A DNA stretch of 64,000 bases from Hymenopus coronatus. Lineage: Eukaryota > Arthropoda > Insecta > Mantodea > Hymenopodidae. Under the pieces are notes generated by a model. It was not told where the DNA came from, did no database searches, and saw only the letters and a list, made by a program, of their open reading frames with translations. This document shows positions 22,430-34,604 of this stretch, in pieces; within the stretch, counting starts at the first letter, position 1, and each line of letters starts with the position of its first letter. The stretch lies in assembly GCA_030762935.1 (NCBI GenBank), contig CM060900.1:391767632-391831631 (forward strand), given 5' to 3'. The position numbers and the translations under genes were made by a program.

Positions 22430-22650
22430 ACTGTGCTTTTCCGCGATAGGTCTTGTCTAGATTCTTGGGGAGTATGGCACCTGCGATTGGATAAAATTTG
22501 TGGTTTCAGCATGATGGTACAACTCCGCATATCTCTAATAGATTCAGAAATCAACCGAAAAGAATGTTTGGCCTGAGATGGATTTGGACGCGTAGGTCGC
22601 CTAAGATGGCCTACACTTGACCTATACTTGTGTTCAGTATTTAACGGCCA
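22430..22650 (+). pseudogene. DDE transposase fragment with FQHDG motif
   Basis: The frame from 22501 reads WFQHDGTTPHISNRF and then FGLRWIWTRRSPKMAYT before TGA at 22618. The WFQxDGxxPH block is the region around the second catalytic Asp in a class of insect Tc1/mariner-related transposases. The downstream RWI...RSP corresponds to the tract just before the third acidic residue. That residue is lost behind a stop and frameshift (a GHIPWGYK-like continuation occurs in another frame). The N-terminus is not recognisable. The copy is a broken remnant with no inverted repeats seen. Confidence 0.5.
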
Positions 22651-22825
22651 CATTCCATGGGGTTATAAACCTGGCCTTTCCCTTATTGTGGTTCTAATGA
22701 CTAAAACACAATAGGGAGAGTTTGTTTTCTACTTTGCTCAAGACCTTAGAACCGCAAAAAGGGTGAGGTTTAACCTTACCACCCCATGATAAGTGAACAC
22801 AACTATAATAACTCACAATTTTGTA

Positions 22826-23085
22826 CTTTCTCTAGCACTTATGTACAATGTGCATAGTAGACAGACAAGGTACTGTATTCTACCCAAAAATTCGATACCG
22901 AAATTTCACCGAAAATACATATTTTAGAGTCACATGAAATAAAAAGAGCATTTTTCGGAAAACACTGGCGTGGGTGTCTATGTATTTAAAAAACGAGAGG
23001 TCGGTTAAATATCAAACTTGAATTCTCCGTACAATGTCTTCCGAGAATGCGACAAGATGCTTTTCAGGAAGAAAAACGTACTCCA
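22826..23085 (+). repeat. R1 repeat, 5' third
   Basis: It begins TGTACTTTCTCTAGCACTTA and passes through AATTCGATACCGAAATTTCA, a GAGCATTTTT segment and TGTCTTCCGAGAATGCGAC, ending at the mid-R1 position. The 3' part is missing. Confidence 0.85.
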
Positions 23086-23224
23086 TTTTGCACACACCCA
23101 GAGCTAAGATCAGTATGAATATCAGGGTGTTAGTTTTTCTTTCTTTCTTTTTTTCCCCATAAATTGTTCAATTTATGCCCCGCCCTCAAATGCACGGTCA
23201 TACAGGCAGCACTCCACTTTGGAA

Positions 23225-23404
23225 CATTACCTATAGACAATGGTGTTAACTGTTGGTATTTATGCATTAGATCACACACATTCACACTCTCATATTTACA
23301 GACTGGAAAGAATGGATAGTAATCTGGCTAGAGAAAAATTTCCAGCCTCAGCCTGGAATCATACAGCAGGTAGGTGCTCTACCGACTGAGCTACAATGTC
23401 AGCC
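23225..23404 (-). mobile_element. tRNA-derived SINE, family B
   Basis: The minus-strand head is GTAGCTCAGTCGGTAGAGCA (strong A box) and TGTATGATTCCAGGC (decayed B box). The body is GGAAATTTTTCTCTAGCCAG, CCAGTCTGTAAATATGAGAG and TGAATGTGTGTGATCTAATG, ending AACACCATTGTCTATAGG. It is the best-preserved family B copy here. Confidence 0.8.
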
Positions 23405-26400
23405 AACGCTTTTCATTTCGTGTAAATGAATGTGAACAGAAAATTTACTTTACTTTCACGTTTTTCAGTAAACTCGAAGTTTAGTACTTAGGAATACAGA
23501 AAGTATTACGTACATTCATCGATAAACAGTGTTCATTTACGAATTTCCATACGTCATAGGTGTGATATTGTTTGCACACTAGCCGTTTATATTTCATGCG
23601 CACAAAAAACAAGCGAGACTATTATGCCAAAAGCAAGTAAGACGCACTGCTCTTGCAGGGTCAACCGTAACACTTTGAAGGAATGTGCGACTGCTTCAGC
23701 TGGATGGTAACACGGGTAGTAAAACAGCTTCCTTCATATTAGCGAGCTGCTCCCATTATGATTTTCTATTTTAGGACCATAACGTTTACAAAGAAAGACG
23801 GGCTACTCTCGAGTTTGTTTCATTAAGATTACGAATTAATTACATTATTTTTACACCTTTACCTTCAGTAACACCTGTATTGTGTAGACCATGTCTTGTA
23901 TTAAACTCTTTGGTACAGGTTCCGGGATTTGATTGTCTTTACGGCATAGTATTCTCAGCCCTCTAAACTGAGTTGAACACAAGTTTCACACAGAAATTAT
24001 CAATGTGATCGCGCCGTTAAGTACGGTCAGAGTTTCAGAACCTTTATTTCTATCTCCGACTCGAAAAACTACAATAATTTAGTGTGTAGATGTTTGCCTT
24101 AGCTTCGATGAATAAGGTGTAAAATGAGGTTCCTCAAGGGGCCGCCTTGTTCTCACCCAAGTTTCCTTAAATAGTCAGTTCCATGATGACACTTAAATGT
24201 CACAGGTTGTAGTTAGGAAGAGTGCTCGTCATTACCAGAGCAGCAGTCACATAAAAGGGAGAAGTGATGTGTGACCCGACAAGAGGATTGTTTGTTGAAG
24301 AGAGGAAAGGGTGTCGCACTGCTGAAGTCAAGCACATGCTGCTACCACATTCCTAGGCGTTGTCAACCTTGGGTCTTCCCAAGCAAAGAAATATGCCGGG
24401 TTAAAGGGACGATATTCCAGTTAATTTGGGAAACTCGCTGGATATCATTACTTCCTAAAACTTTTCAGTGATGGGAAACTACATTTGTGCAAATGTTTAC
24501 CGCGAAAACGAACTGAGATTTTGATATTAAAGGGGATCCTGTCCGTGCCAAACCAGTCATAGAAAAATTCGATGTTGTTGATCTAAAACCATAAGAACAC
24601 GAAAACAACACACAACTGTCCTAAATATATTTGGTGTTCTCGTACTTTTTCCCAAGCTTGGGGTTGTCTGTGTGAAATTTGCTGTAAACGCAGCAATATA
24701 AAATTATTTTAAGTGTTCAAACCGTTTTATGCATTTTTTTTCTTAAGGTAAATTTAACAATGTAATTCTTTCAGAGCATAATTCTCTTCATCGTTGCATA
24801 TATACTGCTGCACCATGATTCGTTTTTCTAGGCCAGTCTTTTGAGACAGCCAAGAGCAAAGGTAGGAAATCAGTTTCTTGTGTCCAGGTCGGTTACCTGT
24901 GTCGGGAATGTGTGTTAGCCACTGAGCAGACACGCGACATCCTTATTTTCCGTTCACTATCTCAAAAAACACTGATCAAACGATACACCGCTGCAGACAA
25001 CTTTTGTCTAATTCAGCCTCGTCAGACCGACAAACTTTTTAGGCATTGCTTCAATTTTATTTTGCGTATATTTGGGGCACGATACAGACTCTTGGTGTAC
25101 CCATCCGGTATAGGCAAGAAAACCAAGATATAACGAGAACATTTTCAGCTGCATATAAGACAATGCAGTAACGGTCTCATAGTGTCTTGATTGCAGTAGG
25201 CATGTTTACAGTTTCTTCATACTAAGTCTTGCTCTCTATTTCCTCTACTGGACACAACCTCTAGCACAATTATTATTTTGAAAATATGCTCCTCTAAGCT
25301 ACCCCAGATTTAAGATTAAAATAGACAAAAGCATTCTTGATAGTAAATATAATGAACATGTTGATTGAATCGACCTGAACTATTACATTCATTTGAAATA
25401 CCTCTCCTTAATCTACGTTCTTAGGCATTGTTCTTATCTGGTATTATTAGATCCCGTTTATAAGCTACAAGAATATCATCAATCCTGGAGGCACATCTGT
25501 TCAACCTAGCACGCCAATTTCAAGGAAAAAGGCGATACGTTTGCTAAGAAAATTATATAGTCCATAAATAATGTATAAGGAAAGTAGCAAACCACTTATA
25601 CTTTTAATGTTACAATTGTTTTACGGTGTTAAAAAGGAAAAACTTTTTAGAATACGAATAAAACAAATAAATAATTGAAATTCTGAAGATCTTCCGTCTG
25701 AAGATATCTGACAAAATATCCTTACGGTCCAAAGAAGCGAGAGACGGTAAGCTGATTTACTGCGAAATGTTCTTAGCCCTTGTTCTATTCACATTGTTCC
25801 TTCGCCCTCTTACTTGGGGTGGAATTCTACCAGATTCTGTGGAATTACACTGACGGAAGTTTGCTTGTCTGAACCCGACAGAGCAGAGAAGTTGAAATTG
25901 AACCCGGATGTATGCACATTTTGTAATCTGTCCCCTCACCAACTAGCTCTAGAGTGATCAATAAGCCTTGGAGGCAATGACAAACGTGACCCTACAGCAA
26001 TTACAGTAAGTCAATCAGGTGTTCACTCCAGCGGAAAAAACTTGCACAGATGAATTCCACGGATTGGGACTGACAAATTGCAAGTCCATATCTGCAATTA
26101 ACAGGTGTGTTCTGGCGCCAAGCAGGTAAAATAGGAATGTTTGCAACAAAAAAATGTAACCATATTCAGCTTAAAACGCCGGGTCCGGGTTCTGTTTTCT
26201 CTTTCCATTGGCTATCTTCCAGGACCTAATGGTAGGTAAATTTCGACGCCAAGGCTCCGGCATAGTTGTGCCGTCAATCAGTTCATTATTTGCTGTGGCA
26301 TGGTAATGCATATAAAATGACCTTAAACAGAAGCACGCGCACGCACACACACACACATTTAGAATTTAATTCTTTGAAAACACTTAATTCATTCTAAGAT

Positions 26401-26517
26401 AGAAGGGGGGTGGAACTCCAAGAATCGCAATGGAACCTGTTCGTAAAACAAAATCTTGAAACGGGATCACTACAATTACTCTGAGCTATACGACTGAAGC
26501 TTAAAGCTAATACAAAG
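23405..26517. other. Unassigned 3.1-kb stretch
   Basis: An AC tract lies at about 26339-26358. Short open frames at 24271-24471 (+), 24912-25133 (+), 25757-25942 (-) and 26171-26356 (-) have no recognised domain. Nothing else is supported. Confidence 0.4.
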
Positions 26518-26525
26518 ATTAGGAG

Positions 26526-26775
26526 CCCGCCTGGGTAGTGTGCTGGTAGCGTGTCTGCTTCACATTCAAAAGGTCGTGAGTTCCAATCTTTTTTACAGTG
26601 AGTTACCCGGATTAGGTTTTTTTCGGGGTTTTCCCTTATCCTGAGAAGATGAATGTCGAGTTACTTTAAGCTCCATGGACCCCGAGATTATTTGAGCATC
26701 ATTTTACCAATTTCATTCACATCGTCCGATATGACCAACCAGGTTAAGCTAGCAAAAAAAAAAAAAAAAAAAGAA
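26526..26775 (+). mobile_element. tRNA-derived SINE, family C, full length with TSD
   Basis: Colinear with 15227-15473: CCGCCTGGGTAGTGTGCTGG, a B box reduced to GAGTTCCAATC, TTTCGGGGTTTTCCCTTATC, AAGCTCCATGGACCCCGAGA and a 20-nt A-rich tail. An 8-bp duplication, ATTAGGAG, occurs at 26518-26525 and 26776-26783. The exact duplication and long A tail suggest a comparatively recent insertion. Confidence 0.9.
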
Positions 26776-27009
26776 ATTAGGAGTATTAATAATCTCTTTA
26801 AGTGTATTATTTGGGCTATATTTATATTTTTCCATGAAAATACTTTTTTAATTACTATTTGACATTCTGAGAAATTTTAGTATTATTTAAACAAAAACTG
26901 AGACACGTAGAACATTTTGAAAGGGTGAAAGTATAGTTCTGAAAAGCATGCTGTTTTATAAAATAGTATGCTAAGAAACGGGTATATTGTATACACATAT
27001 TGACATCCA

Positions 27010-27215
27010 CGCGTGACCTAATTGGCCATCATGAAGAGAGAATGACTTAGATACAACATAAACATGGAAACATCCCACAAACATCCATGCCCGAGGCGGG
27101 ACTCGTACACGCGATCCCTTGCGCCAGTACGATCCTTAATGTCTGTGGAGCCCGAAATAAGGAGGGCATAGCTAAATGTCGATTCTCTATGGGTGCCCAA
27201 AGGTTTTAACAAACA
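27010..27215 (-). mobile_element. tRNA-derived SINE-like element, family E
   Basis: On the minus strand a degenerate tRNA-like head (GGATCGTACTGGCGCAAGG; B-box-like TACGAGTCCCGCC) leads into GGGCATGGATGTTTGTGGGA, a GC-to-GT-rich body of the kind seen in several insect SINEs. No target duplication is evident. Confidence 0.5.
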
Positions 27216-28113
27216 TTTACTATAGAAAACAATTTTCGCTGTTTTAGCCGATTATAGTAAACATTTTATTCCTAGTGTTCCTTAAAACAGTTTTTAAAAC
27301 TTCAGTTGCTATAAGCGTACAGCATTGAAGGCAAATCAGTGCTCATGCAAAATATGTTATCTTTGTTTGTTTCAGATTTAATGAACTTGGTAAATTTAAA
27401 TTGGCAAGACATTTTATCCTCCTCATAAATTGACATATATGTATCTTGAATGTAGCAGAAAGATGACATGAACATAGAACATATTTTAGCTAACGCCCTT
27501 AGTGACCGACCACATGCAAGCTGGAGATGCAGCCAACTCTTGCCTCATGGCTGCAACGGAAATATGCGGCCATATTTGGCCAAGTAAACATGGCCTGATG
27601 TAGGTCACAGAGAAAGTGGCATGCATGTATCATCGGATGAAGCCTTGTATGGTAAGATTGCAAAACGCGCCGCCGAGGGTCGACCACCGCCCCATTTAAT
27701 GCCTTGGTGTAACATCTGCTTTTTTCCACTCGAATCAGAACGGTCTGATGAGGTTAGGGTATTATAAATCATATTTTGCCTAGGTCGCTTACACACATCT
27801 GCCGATTTTCAAACTAGGCGAGCTTTTACGTTAATGTTTAATAGCTAAATCAGTTATCTATCCACCAATCTACTTTCAACCTGTATAGAACGCTGTCTTC
27901 TTTCGTCGGCGGTATGTGTGGTAGTGTTTCTCTGGCGGCGACGTTTGTATGCACTGGAATGTAAGCGTTGTCTGATGTGTGTTTCTGACCTTGGTACCTT
28001 TTTTACCCTCGTTTTGAAAATGCACACAGACACGATTCTAAGAGTTTGTTGTTTATGTAGAAAACTTCCCATTTTAACACATTTTATATAGGTGTTATTG
28101 TTTGTTTTACATC

Positions 28114-28117
<4 letters not shown>
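27216..28117. other. Unassigned sequence
   Basis: Open frames at 27499-27796 (-) and 27854-28072 (-) have no recognised motif. Confidence 0.4.

Positions 28118-28159
<42 letters not shown>
28118..28159 (+). repeat. GA dinucleotide microsatellite
   Basis: About 20 GA units, nearly uninterrupted. Confidence 0.95.
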
Positions 28160-28161
<2 letters not shown>

Positions 28162-28719
28162 CATTTTTTGTCTAAAGGTAAACACTTCAGTACAAACAGT
28201 CTCAGTTGTTCCTATTTCACGCTCTTGTCTACGTCTCAGTATATGCATCTCTTAGCAGCAAGTAGTTTCTTCTCATTCAATGTCCAAATCAATTCTTAAC
28301 TTCTCATCACATTTTAACACAGTTCTTTTTTCCACTCTTTCCGAAACATTTTTGTCGATTATTTTTATTTGTATTCATTTGCCATGCTTAATCTATCCAT
28401 GACAATATTTGCATTTCAAATGTTCGCAGCCGCTTGTCTCGCTTCATCACAACGTTCACATTTCCACACTGCAGAAGGGCCACAGAACATTCTTCCTTTT
28501 CCATTAGTACCCCTCGTTTGACTTGCAGTGCCTATTAATTGCTTATAGTACATCCCCAGTATCTGAAACATGCCTTTGGCACCATACCTCATCCTCAATT
28601 CATCAGTGTTTTCTTTGCTTTTGCATTTATCTTGACTCTATTCTCACCGGTATCTCGTATCTCCAACAGCATTTCTTAGAATTATTTTCATTTCTAGCAT
28701 TGCCATATCACGGAATCTA

Positions 28720-28780
28720 CTGCTGCTGCTGCTGCTGCTCCTGCTGCTGCTAGCACTAGCACCACCACCATCACCACTAC
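28720..28780 (+). repeat. CTG and CAC trinucleotide repeats
   Basis: About ten CTG units with one CTC interruption are followed after a short gap by CAC-type units. The antisense Ala/Val-rich frame over it (28694-28894) is a repeat artefact. Confidence 0.9.
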
Positions 28781-30869
28781 TCCTCTTTCCACTCCTGGCA
28801 AATAATACGAAAAAGCCTCATGAGCTGTAACCGCGACCTCGCACACAAATGGGTTTACCTCTGTTGTATTGTTGATATCAGCGTGTTGCCCCAAAGAGTC
28901 CTCACGTAAACAGCACTAATGCCTCTTTCACTATAATAACCGAAGGACAAGTTTTAGGTTGCTGCAGAACTGTAGGGAACTTCCTTATCCCTCAATGTAG
29001 TTGCACGAACATTTTCTTTGAAAAGGTCCAGAGCCATAAGTGAATTATGGGGTGACCTCCCCAATATGTCTGCAGATATAGTAAAACCTGGAAGAGGCTG
29101 TTCATGTAGCAGAAAAACTTCTTGCGATACATCGAAATCGCCAAACCAACGTATGAAGAATTAATGTTAAAGATATCACCAACAGCTGTAGAAAAATAAG
29201 TAGGTTTTATGTATGTTTAATTGTGTTGAAGAAAGCAAGCATATATTTTTAGGCAAGTGTTTAATGTTTCTTTAAAATATTTTAAACTAAGCTTCGAGTT
29301 TTTAAGCTCCGTGATCTTTAGATGTTATCGTAGTATTAACTTTTGTTTGTTTTTCATTTCTTATCTTTAAAGAGGGAAAATAATATGTAATTAATGAATT
29401 GAGCTTGGAGCTAGCCAGATGTTAATACTTCATGGAAATAATTTGTTCACATGCCACAATGAGGGCTCCAGTTCTAATTATTGTCCAGAAAAGTATTCAA
29501 ACATATAAAAAAAGCAAATAACATTAATTTTAAATAAAATATAAATGAATTTAAATCAGAACAAAGAAAACTTAAACGGTGCGGAGGCATAATTGTGTCA
29601 CTATTTCTCTCCTTTGGTCATTAAATTCACCTTCTCGAAACATTTTGTCGATTATACCAAACTGTAAAAATCTATTTAATTTAAGGTGAAAATGCTGTTT
29701 TGGAATGTATCAGTTTTAACACAATACACGGATTTTCTAAAGCTTGGTAATACTACTATTTTAGTACGTTTGAATAGATGCGTGAAATTCGAAACAAACT
29801 GTCCTATTAATATAATGCAATTACGGGCGTAAAAAAGAGCACATGATAAGTAAAGCTGTAAATATTAATCTAAATATAAAAATCACTCTCAAAAATATCA
29901 AATTCCACCATTAGGGGCGGGTAACACCTGATTGTTGGACATAAACATCACCTTTCAAACCCCTATAGGACTATGGGAGTGTGGTGTGAAGAATTGGATG
30001 GTAACCACGCAATGGCGCTCATAATGGGTGATAAAAAATGCTGAAGATCCTTGGACTACATAGTATGATTACTGCTTGATGAAGCAAGCATTTTTTCCCA
30101 TTTTTTTCTATTCATTAATGGAGCAAAAAATTATTTGGCTCATGAAAGCAGCAATTTTTCAATTGGGGTGCATCACGAGCACTGAACTTATCAATGTTCT
30201 ATCTAAACCGAGCTCCTGCGAAGGTCGTGCTCGGAACAAGGGAGAATACGATGTCTTGGTGCAAGATTGCTGTATTGATAATAATTGCTTTCATAGGTTA
30301 GAAAAATACCTTGGAAAACAGCAGAATGTGGTGGAAGAGAGACGACGTAGCGTAAGTAACTGAAAACGAATCATTGGATAGGTTTTCGCTCTTAAAGATA
30401 CAGGAGGTAACATATAAGCGTATATATGCAAAAATAATGTCCAGTAGTACATTGAAAGTGTTTTAATAACACTTGTACCATGTTTCAAAGCTGTATAGAA
30501 AAATTCTATCAAACACTAAGACATTTGGCAACAGTACAATATCCCTTGTGTACTCCTCCCGAAATAAGAATCACATTTGAGTGAAACAAATGCGAGAGGC
30601 AACCCAGTACGTAGCTACGATGAATGCTCTTATTGGTTCTTGACCGCAACACACAAAGCAAGAGTAGAAAATAGATCCCATCCCCCCCCCCCTTTATGGT
30701 ATTACTTTTTTAGTGTTCTAATGGATACGATAAGTATTTTCATTAAAATAAGCTGCATTTCACAGTTATTTGTAAATATAAGCCAAACAGTTTACTGAAA
30801 CTGAGTAGTTACTGCATAACGAATGCAGATACTGTAAATGTGTTGCATGGAGTAATACAAAAGTGTGTT
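28781..30869. other. Unassigned sequence
   Basis: A 95-codon plus-strand frame at 30076-30363 (contains FQLGCITSTELINVLSKPSS) has no recognised domain. A C-run lies at 30682-30691. Nothing else is supported. Confidence 0.4.
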
Positions 30870-30920
30870 CCTTAGAGCGGAACCAGTATTGGTGGGTGGG
30901 GAGATAAACTTGGCGGTTAA

Positions 30921-31016
30921 GTTGGGCTCCATTGCAGAGGAGATGGGCGCTATGTTTTCGATGCCGCTGCGATGTTGCTGCATTACGGGAACGATATTAA
31001 CGTTGCTAATGGTGTT
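30921..31016 (+). pseudogene. Ankyrin-repeat-like fragment
   Basis: The frame from 30921 reads VGLHCRGDGRYVFDAAAMLL then HYGNDINVANGV. The order LH-x(9)-V-x-DAAAMLLHYGNDINVAN fits one ankyrin repeat (PLHxAAxxGHxxVVxxLLxxGADxNxxN), with an apparent small frame disturbance at the TPLH part. The neighbouring frame gives GGEINLAVKLGS immediately before, as if a previous repeat ended there. It is GC-richer than the flanks. It could be a decayed exon, a retrocopy or chance. Overlapping open frames exist on both strands. Confidence 0.35.
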
Positions 31017-31483
31017 CAATTCCAAAGAAGGTCTTTCGTTTATTTCGATCGAAAGCAACTAAAACTGAAACACGTTCGTCTTTAAGTTCAAATGGCAGAA
31101 AAATAGAAAATAAATGCCTTATATTTAACCGTTATTGCTTATGAATTAATATAAAATCAAACAGGTACAGAAATTTAACTGTCGGGTAAAAATTTAGATG
31201 CTTATCGAAAACAAATTAAAAAAAAAAAATATGCGTATTTTTGTTTAACCATTTAAGATAATAGACTTAGTGATTTTGATAAAATTATTGTAATAAACGA
31301 CACTATGTCAAAACTCTTATATTTTTGTTTAAAAATTCAATCGACGCAATAAGAACGACATACAGTGTTGATAATGAATGTTTGGTAGCGGGCCAGAGAT
31401 ACACGTGTTGGTTTTTGCAGTCATTGTTTAAGCATAAATTTTCTTTCGTAATCGACTTACCCTTCCCGCAGGACTGACACCCC

Positions 31484-31790
31484 CCCCCTAGGACTTACAA
31501 GGCAATGCCTACGGTTTAAGCCTGTCGGGGAGCGACAACGGCTTGAAATCTCAGAATGTAGAACCTATTTCGAGGAGTCGGCCCGTAGCCAGGCATGAAC
31601 GTGGTGAATAATATGAAATGTAAGCGAAACGTATGAATGGAATGAATGGCGGGGGAAACTGGAGGACCCTGAGAAAACCCGCCCAGACGCCGCTTCGTCC
31701 AACACGAATATCACATGCAGGCGCTTGGGATCGAACCCGCGCCGCCTACCTGGGAGGCGAGCGATCTAGCCACTCAACCACGGCGCCGCC
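31484..31790 (-). mobile_element. tRNA-derived SINE, family A, full length
   Basis: The minus strand starts GGCGGCGCCGTGGTTGAGTGGC in order (A box TGGTTGAGTGG) and then GCGGGTTCGATCCCAAGCG (consensus B box). The body has a GGGCGGGTTTTCTCAGG stretch and TTTCCCCCGCCATTCATTCC, with a 3' extension through CGGGCCGACTCCTCGAAATA to a G-run. It is the longest family A copy here. Its intact A and B boxes show how the truncated copies should read. Confidence 0.85.
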
Positions 31791-32284
31791 AGCATAAATT
31801 GCGTAAAATAAAATGCTAAATTGTGGGGGAAACAAAGCACTTAAAAATAAAGCGTAGATAAGCCGCTCTTTTATAATATGCTTCAATAAGGCTTCCCTTA
31901 ATCGTTCTATGTTTGAAATATGATGAGGCGAAACGTTCGGAAAGCTCTAGTTTTCGACGGTAGTGCTATTACCCACTTCCCACACACGCTTAATGCTGAA
32001 ATTCCTGAACTGTGCAGCATTTTATTTTCACGTGAACGTATTATGTGAATATCTTAGAAATAAATAACTTACAAAACACATACTAAGTGCTTTGCAGAAA
32101 CCAGGAAATAAAAGTACTCGGCATTTCCTCCTGCAAAGATGCCTTTTACCGTACTTGTATCGCAGTGGGAATTAAAATAGTAATATTATTTTTCTCCATT
32201 AACTTTGTGCTGACAACCTCTTCCTTCCACTCAGTATAGATGTTTTGAAACATATTGAGTAGCTAGAACCAGACTGAAGAATAC

Positions 32285-32370
32285 CATGTCATTCCCGAGA
32301 TTTGAGCCACGGGTATTCGGCTTTCCATGCCGTTGTTGTACCCAATTGAGCTATCGTGGCAGCATTCCCG
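32285..32370 (-). mobile_element. tRNA-like SINE head, family F
   Basis: The minus strand reads CACGATAGCTCAATTGGGTA (A box) and CCCGTGGCTCAAATCTCGGG (B-box region, with a short T-arm-like hairpin). Only the tRNA-like part is recognisable, and no body family was matched in the window. Confidence 0.55.
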
Positions 32371-33232
32371 CAAGATGTTCAATTCCCCAAATGACCCGCA
32401 TTTTTTACGGAAACCAGGAGACTTCCTTAAATTCGTTTTAAGTTAACATATCCCAAAGGCGAATTTTGAGTTCCGGATTTCATATTTAGCCACTAATAGC
32501 CCATTCAATGATAATTCTTCTTCCACACAAACGGCACGTAAGCTAAGCTGGAAAAGGCATAATGACTGAAAAGTTCAATATCATAACCGGGACTTGAAAG
32601 ACGGGTCCGTGGCTGTGGCTTTGAATGTTTGTCTGCTTTTACCTTTACAACTTAAACCCATACGCGGCTTGTGTGGAAAGAATATTATTTCGCATTTTTA
32701 AGATAGAAAAAAGAAGTGCTTAAAATCACTAGAAAATTATTTTCATTCCTCGTGGATATCAGATATAAATTTATGAATGAAGCGCGATTTAAATTTCTCG
32801 ATCGCATATGTACAATGTACATACACTTCTCGTCATAAATAATGGCCGACTCTTGAATGTAAGTACGCGTTTCACAATACGCGCAAGACATAAATGTATT
32901 GGTCGAAGTCGGGCCGACATATTTACATTTTTAATGTATTCCTGCGGGTAAGGGCTCTTTGATGTATTGGTGTAAGGATAACATCTGTTACTTCGAAATC
33001 GGTGTTAGTGAGATAGAAATTCCGCAAAAAGGTATTTTTTCGGAATTGAGTATTTTTGCTTACCTATCTATCAACATAGATATGCCTTTGTGATAAAAAT
33101 CATACTAACGACATTGTGATATTATTACCCATCATGGATACAAAATTAATAACCAAGAAACAAAATGTCTTATTCTTGAAAGGATAAAATAAATAAAATT
33201 CGAAACCCAAATGCAGTCATAGGTTTATTATC
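32371..33232. other. Unassigned sequence
   Basis: No supported feature. The minus-strand open frame at 32685-32891 has no motif. Confidence 0.4.
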
Positions 33233-33312
33233 TAGCCCACAAACCAGCGTCAACAACTGCTCTCACTCTACGAAACATGAAGTCCACAGCATTTTGAAAA
33301 CCATATGTGTCC
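33233..33312 (-). pseudogene. Possible transposase C-terminal tail
   Basis: The minus-strand frame reads YGFQNAVDFMFRRVRAVVDA and soon stops. It resembles the FxxRLRxVIDAxGG-type ends of some insect DDE transposases. It is too short for a firm call. Confidence 0.25.
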
Positions 33313-34602
33313 AACCCGCGGCCCATCGCCTGCGGCCTGCAGTGATATTTGTAAGTTATAATATTATTAATGAAATAAGTAATTCCGTTTGGAATAAGAT
33401 AAACTTAACTTGACATTTTCCGTTTCCAACACATGTGTTTGCGAAAATTCGACAGTCATTCTCCTACTCCAAACATGCAGAACTCACACCCGTTTTATGA
33501 AATACCCAGCCTAGATTTTTATTTATGATCCTACCTACCGCGCATTGCTTTGAAGTCTCCATGCATAGGTGACCGCGTGGTAACGTTTTAAAGGCGAGTG
33601 TGTGCCGGAGGTTTGTTTTATCGTTCAAGTTAGTTTCAAGTTTGCAGTTGTTCGCTCCCATTGTAGTGTTAGAGAGGTTTGAAGAGTATAATTAATTCTG
33701 GGATTTTTTTATAAGTGATAATTATGGTTCTAAATGTAGCGGCAGGAAAAGAAAAGTCTCAAACGAAGGTATATCTTTCAAATAAAGTGGGCAAATCGGT
33801 ACTTTTTTACTGGAGTAAACAAGAAATCAGTGTGTTTAATTTGCAATGAAACTGTTTCTGTGTTTGAGTATAACATAAATCGACATTACGACACCAAGTA
33901 TGCGTCTTCACGTGATACGTTTCAGGATTAATTTCGTAAAGTCCAGGTATCCGAACTTTAATAAACTTTCTAGACAGCAGTTCATTTATAAGAATGTGTC
34001 ACTTGAAACTGAATCTCCAGTAAAAGCGAGATACGTAATAGCAGAAAGTGTTACAAAAGGTCTAAACTATTTTCAGATGGCGAATTTGTTAAAAGAAAGC
34101 ATTGAGAGTGTTGCTGATATTATGTGTCCTGACCAAAAAGCGCAGTTTGCAAAATTAAGCTTGTCGCAACAAACTGTAGCTGGCCGTGTTGACGAATTAG
34201 CGTCCAGTATAGAGATAACTTTAAAATACTCAGCTACAAATGTCCAGTTTTATGCTCTGGCACTCGATGAGAGTAGTGATGCGAGCGATAGTGCCCAATT
34301 AGCAAATTTTAAGGGGAATTGATAAAGATTTCAACATACAGAAGAATTAGCTGCTCTTGACCCTCTTAAAGGCACCACTAAAGCCAATGGGGGAGGGTGG
34401 TCTCTGAAACCTTATACCAGCTTGGCTTGAAATACACAAATCTTATCAAGTGTAACAGCAGAGGAGAGGTCTGCATTTGCAGGAAAGTGAGAAGGGTTAG
34501 TTAAATTTCTGCAAGCAGAGGCAGCTAAAGTAGGAAACCCATCTGTGATGAAATATCTTTGCATCAAGACAAAGAAAACCTTTGTGTTGAATCCCTAAAT
34601 TT
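33307..34602 (+). mobile_element. hAT-family DNA transposon remnant (GTF2IRD2/ZBED-like)
   Basis: The left end (33307-33345) has the order GTCCAACCCGCGGCCCATCG then CTGCGGCCTGC, the GCGGCCC-rich terminus characteristic of a widespread hAT group. About 0.4 kb downstream begins a matching BED zinc finger and hAT transposase remnant (33740-34600). The right end is not recognisable. It is truncated where an R1 3' fragment starts at about 34605. No 8-bp duplication could be identified. Confidence 0.7.
33740..34600 (+). pseudogene. hAT transposase pseudogene with BED zinc finger
   Basis: Pieces in three frames follow the GTF2IRD2/EPM2AIP1-like hAT order. SGRKRKVSNEG is followed, in another frame from 33776, by FQIKWANRYFF and the zinc finger CLIC (33833-33844). 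Its first His survives (33884) but the second position is Tyr (HYDTKY). Next come the helical part VIAESVTKGLNYFQMANLLK, then ALALDESSDASDSAQL with the first catalytic Asp of the DEST-type motif, then broken pieces of EELAALDPLKGTT and LVKFLQAEAAKVGNPSVMKY. At least three frameshifts and several stops occur. The TDG segment with the second catalytic Asp is missing. The protein would have bound element ends through the BED finger. This copy cannot act. Confidence 0.75.
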
Positions 34603-34604
34603 AA

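Noticed and set aside
28694..28894. Ala/Val-rich minus-strand protein
   Set aside because: Antisense of the CTG/CAC repeat.
30792..31058. Minus-strand 88-codon gene antisense to the ankyrin-like fragment
   Set aside because: No recognisable domain. Its openness is probably a shadow of the GC-rich plus-strand fragment.
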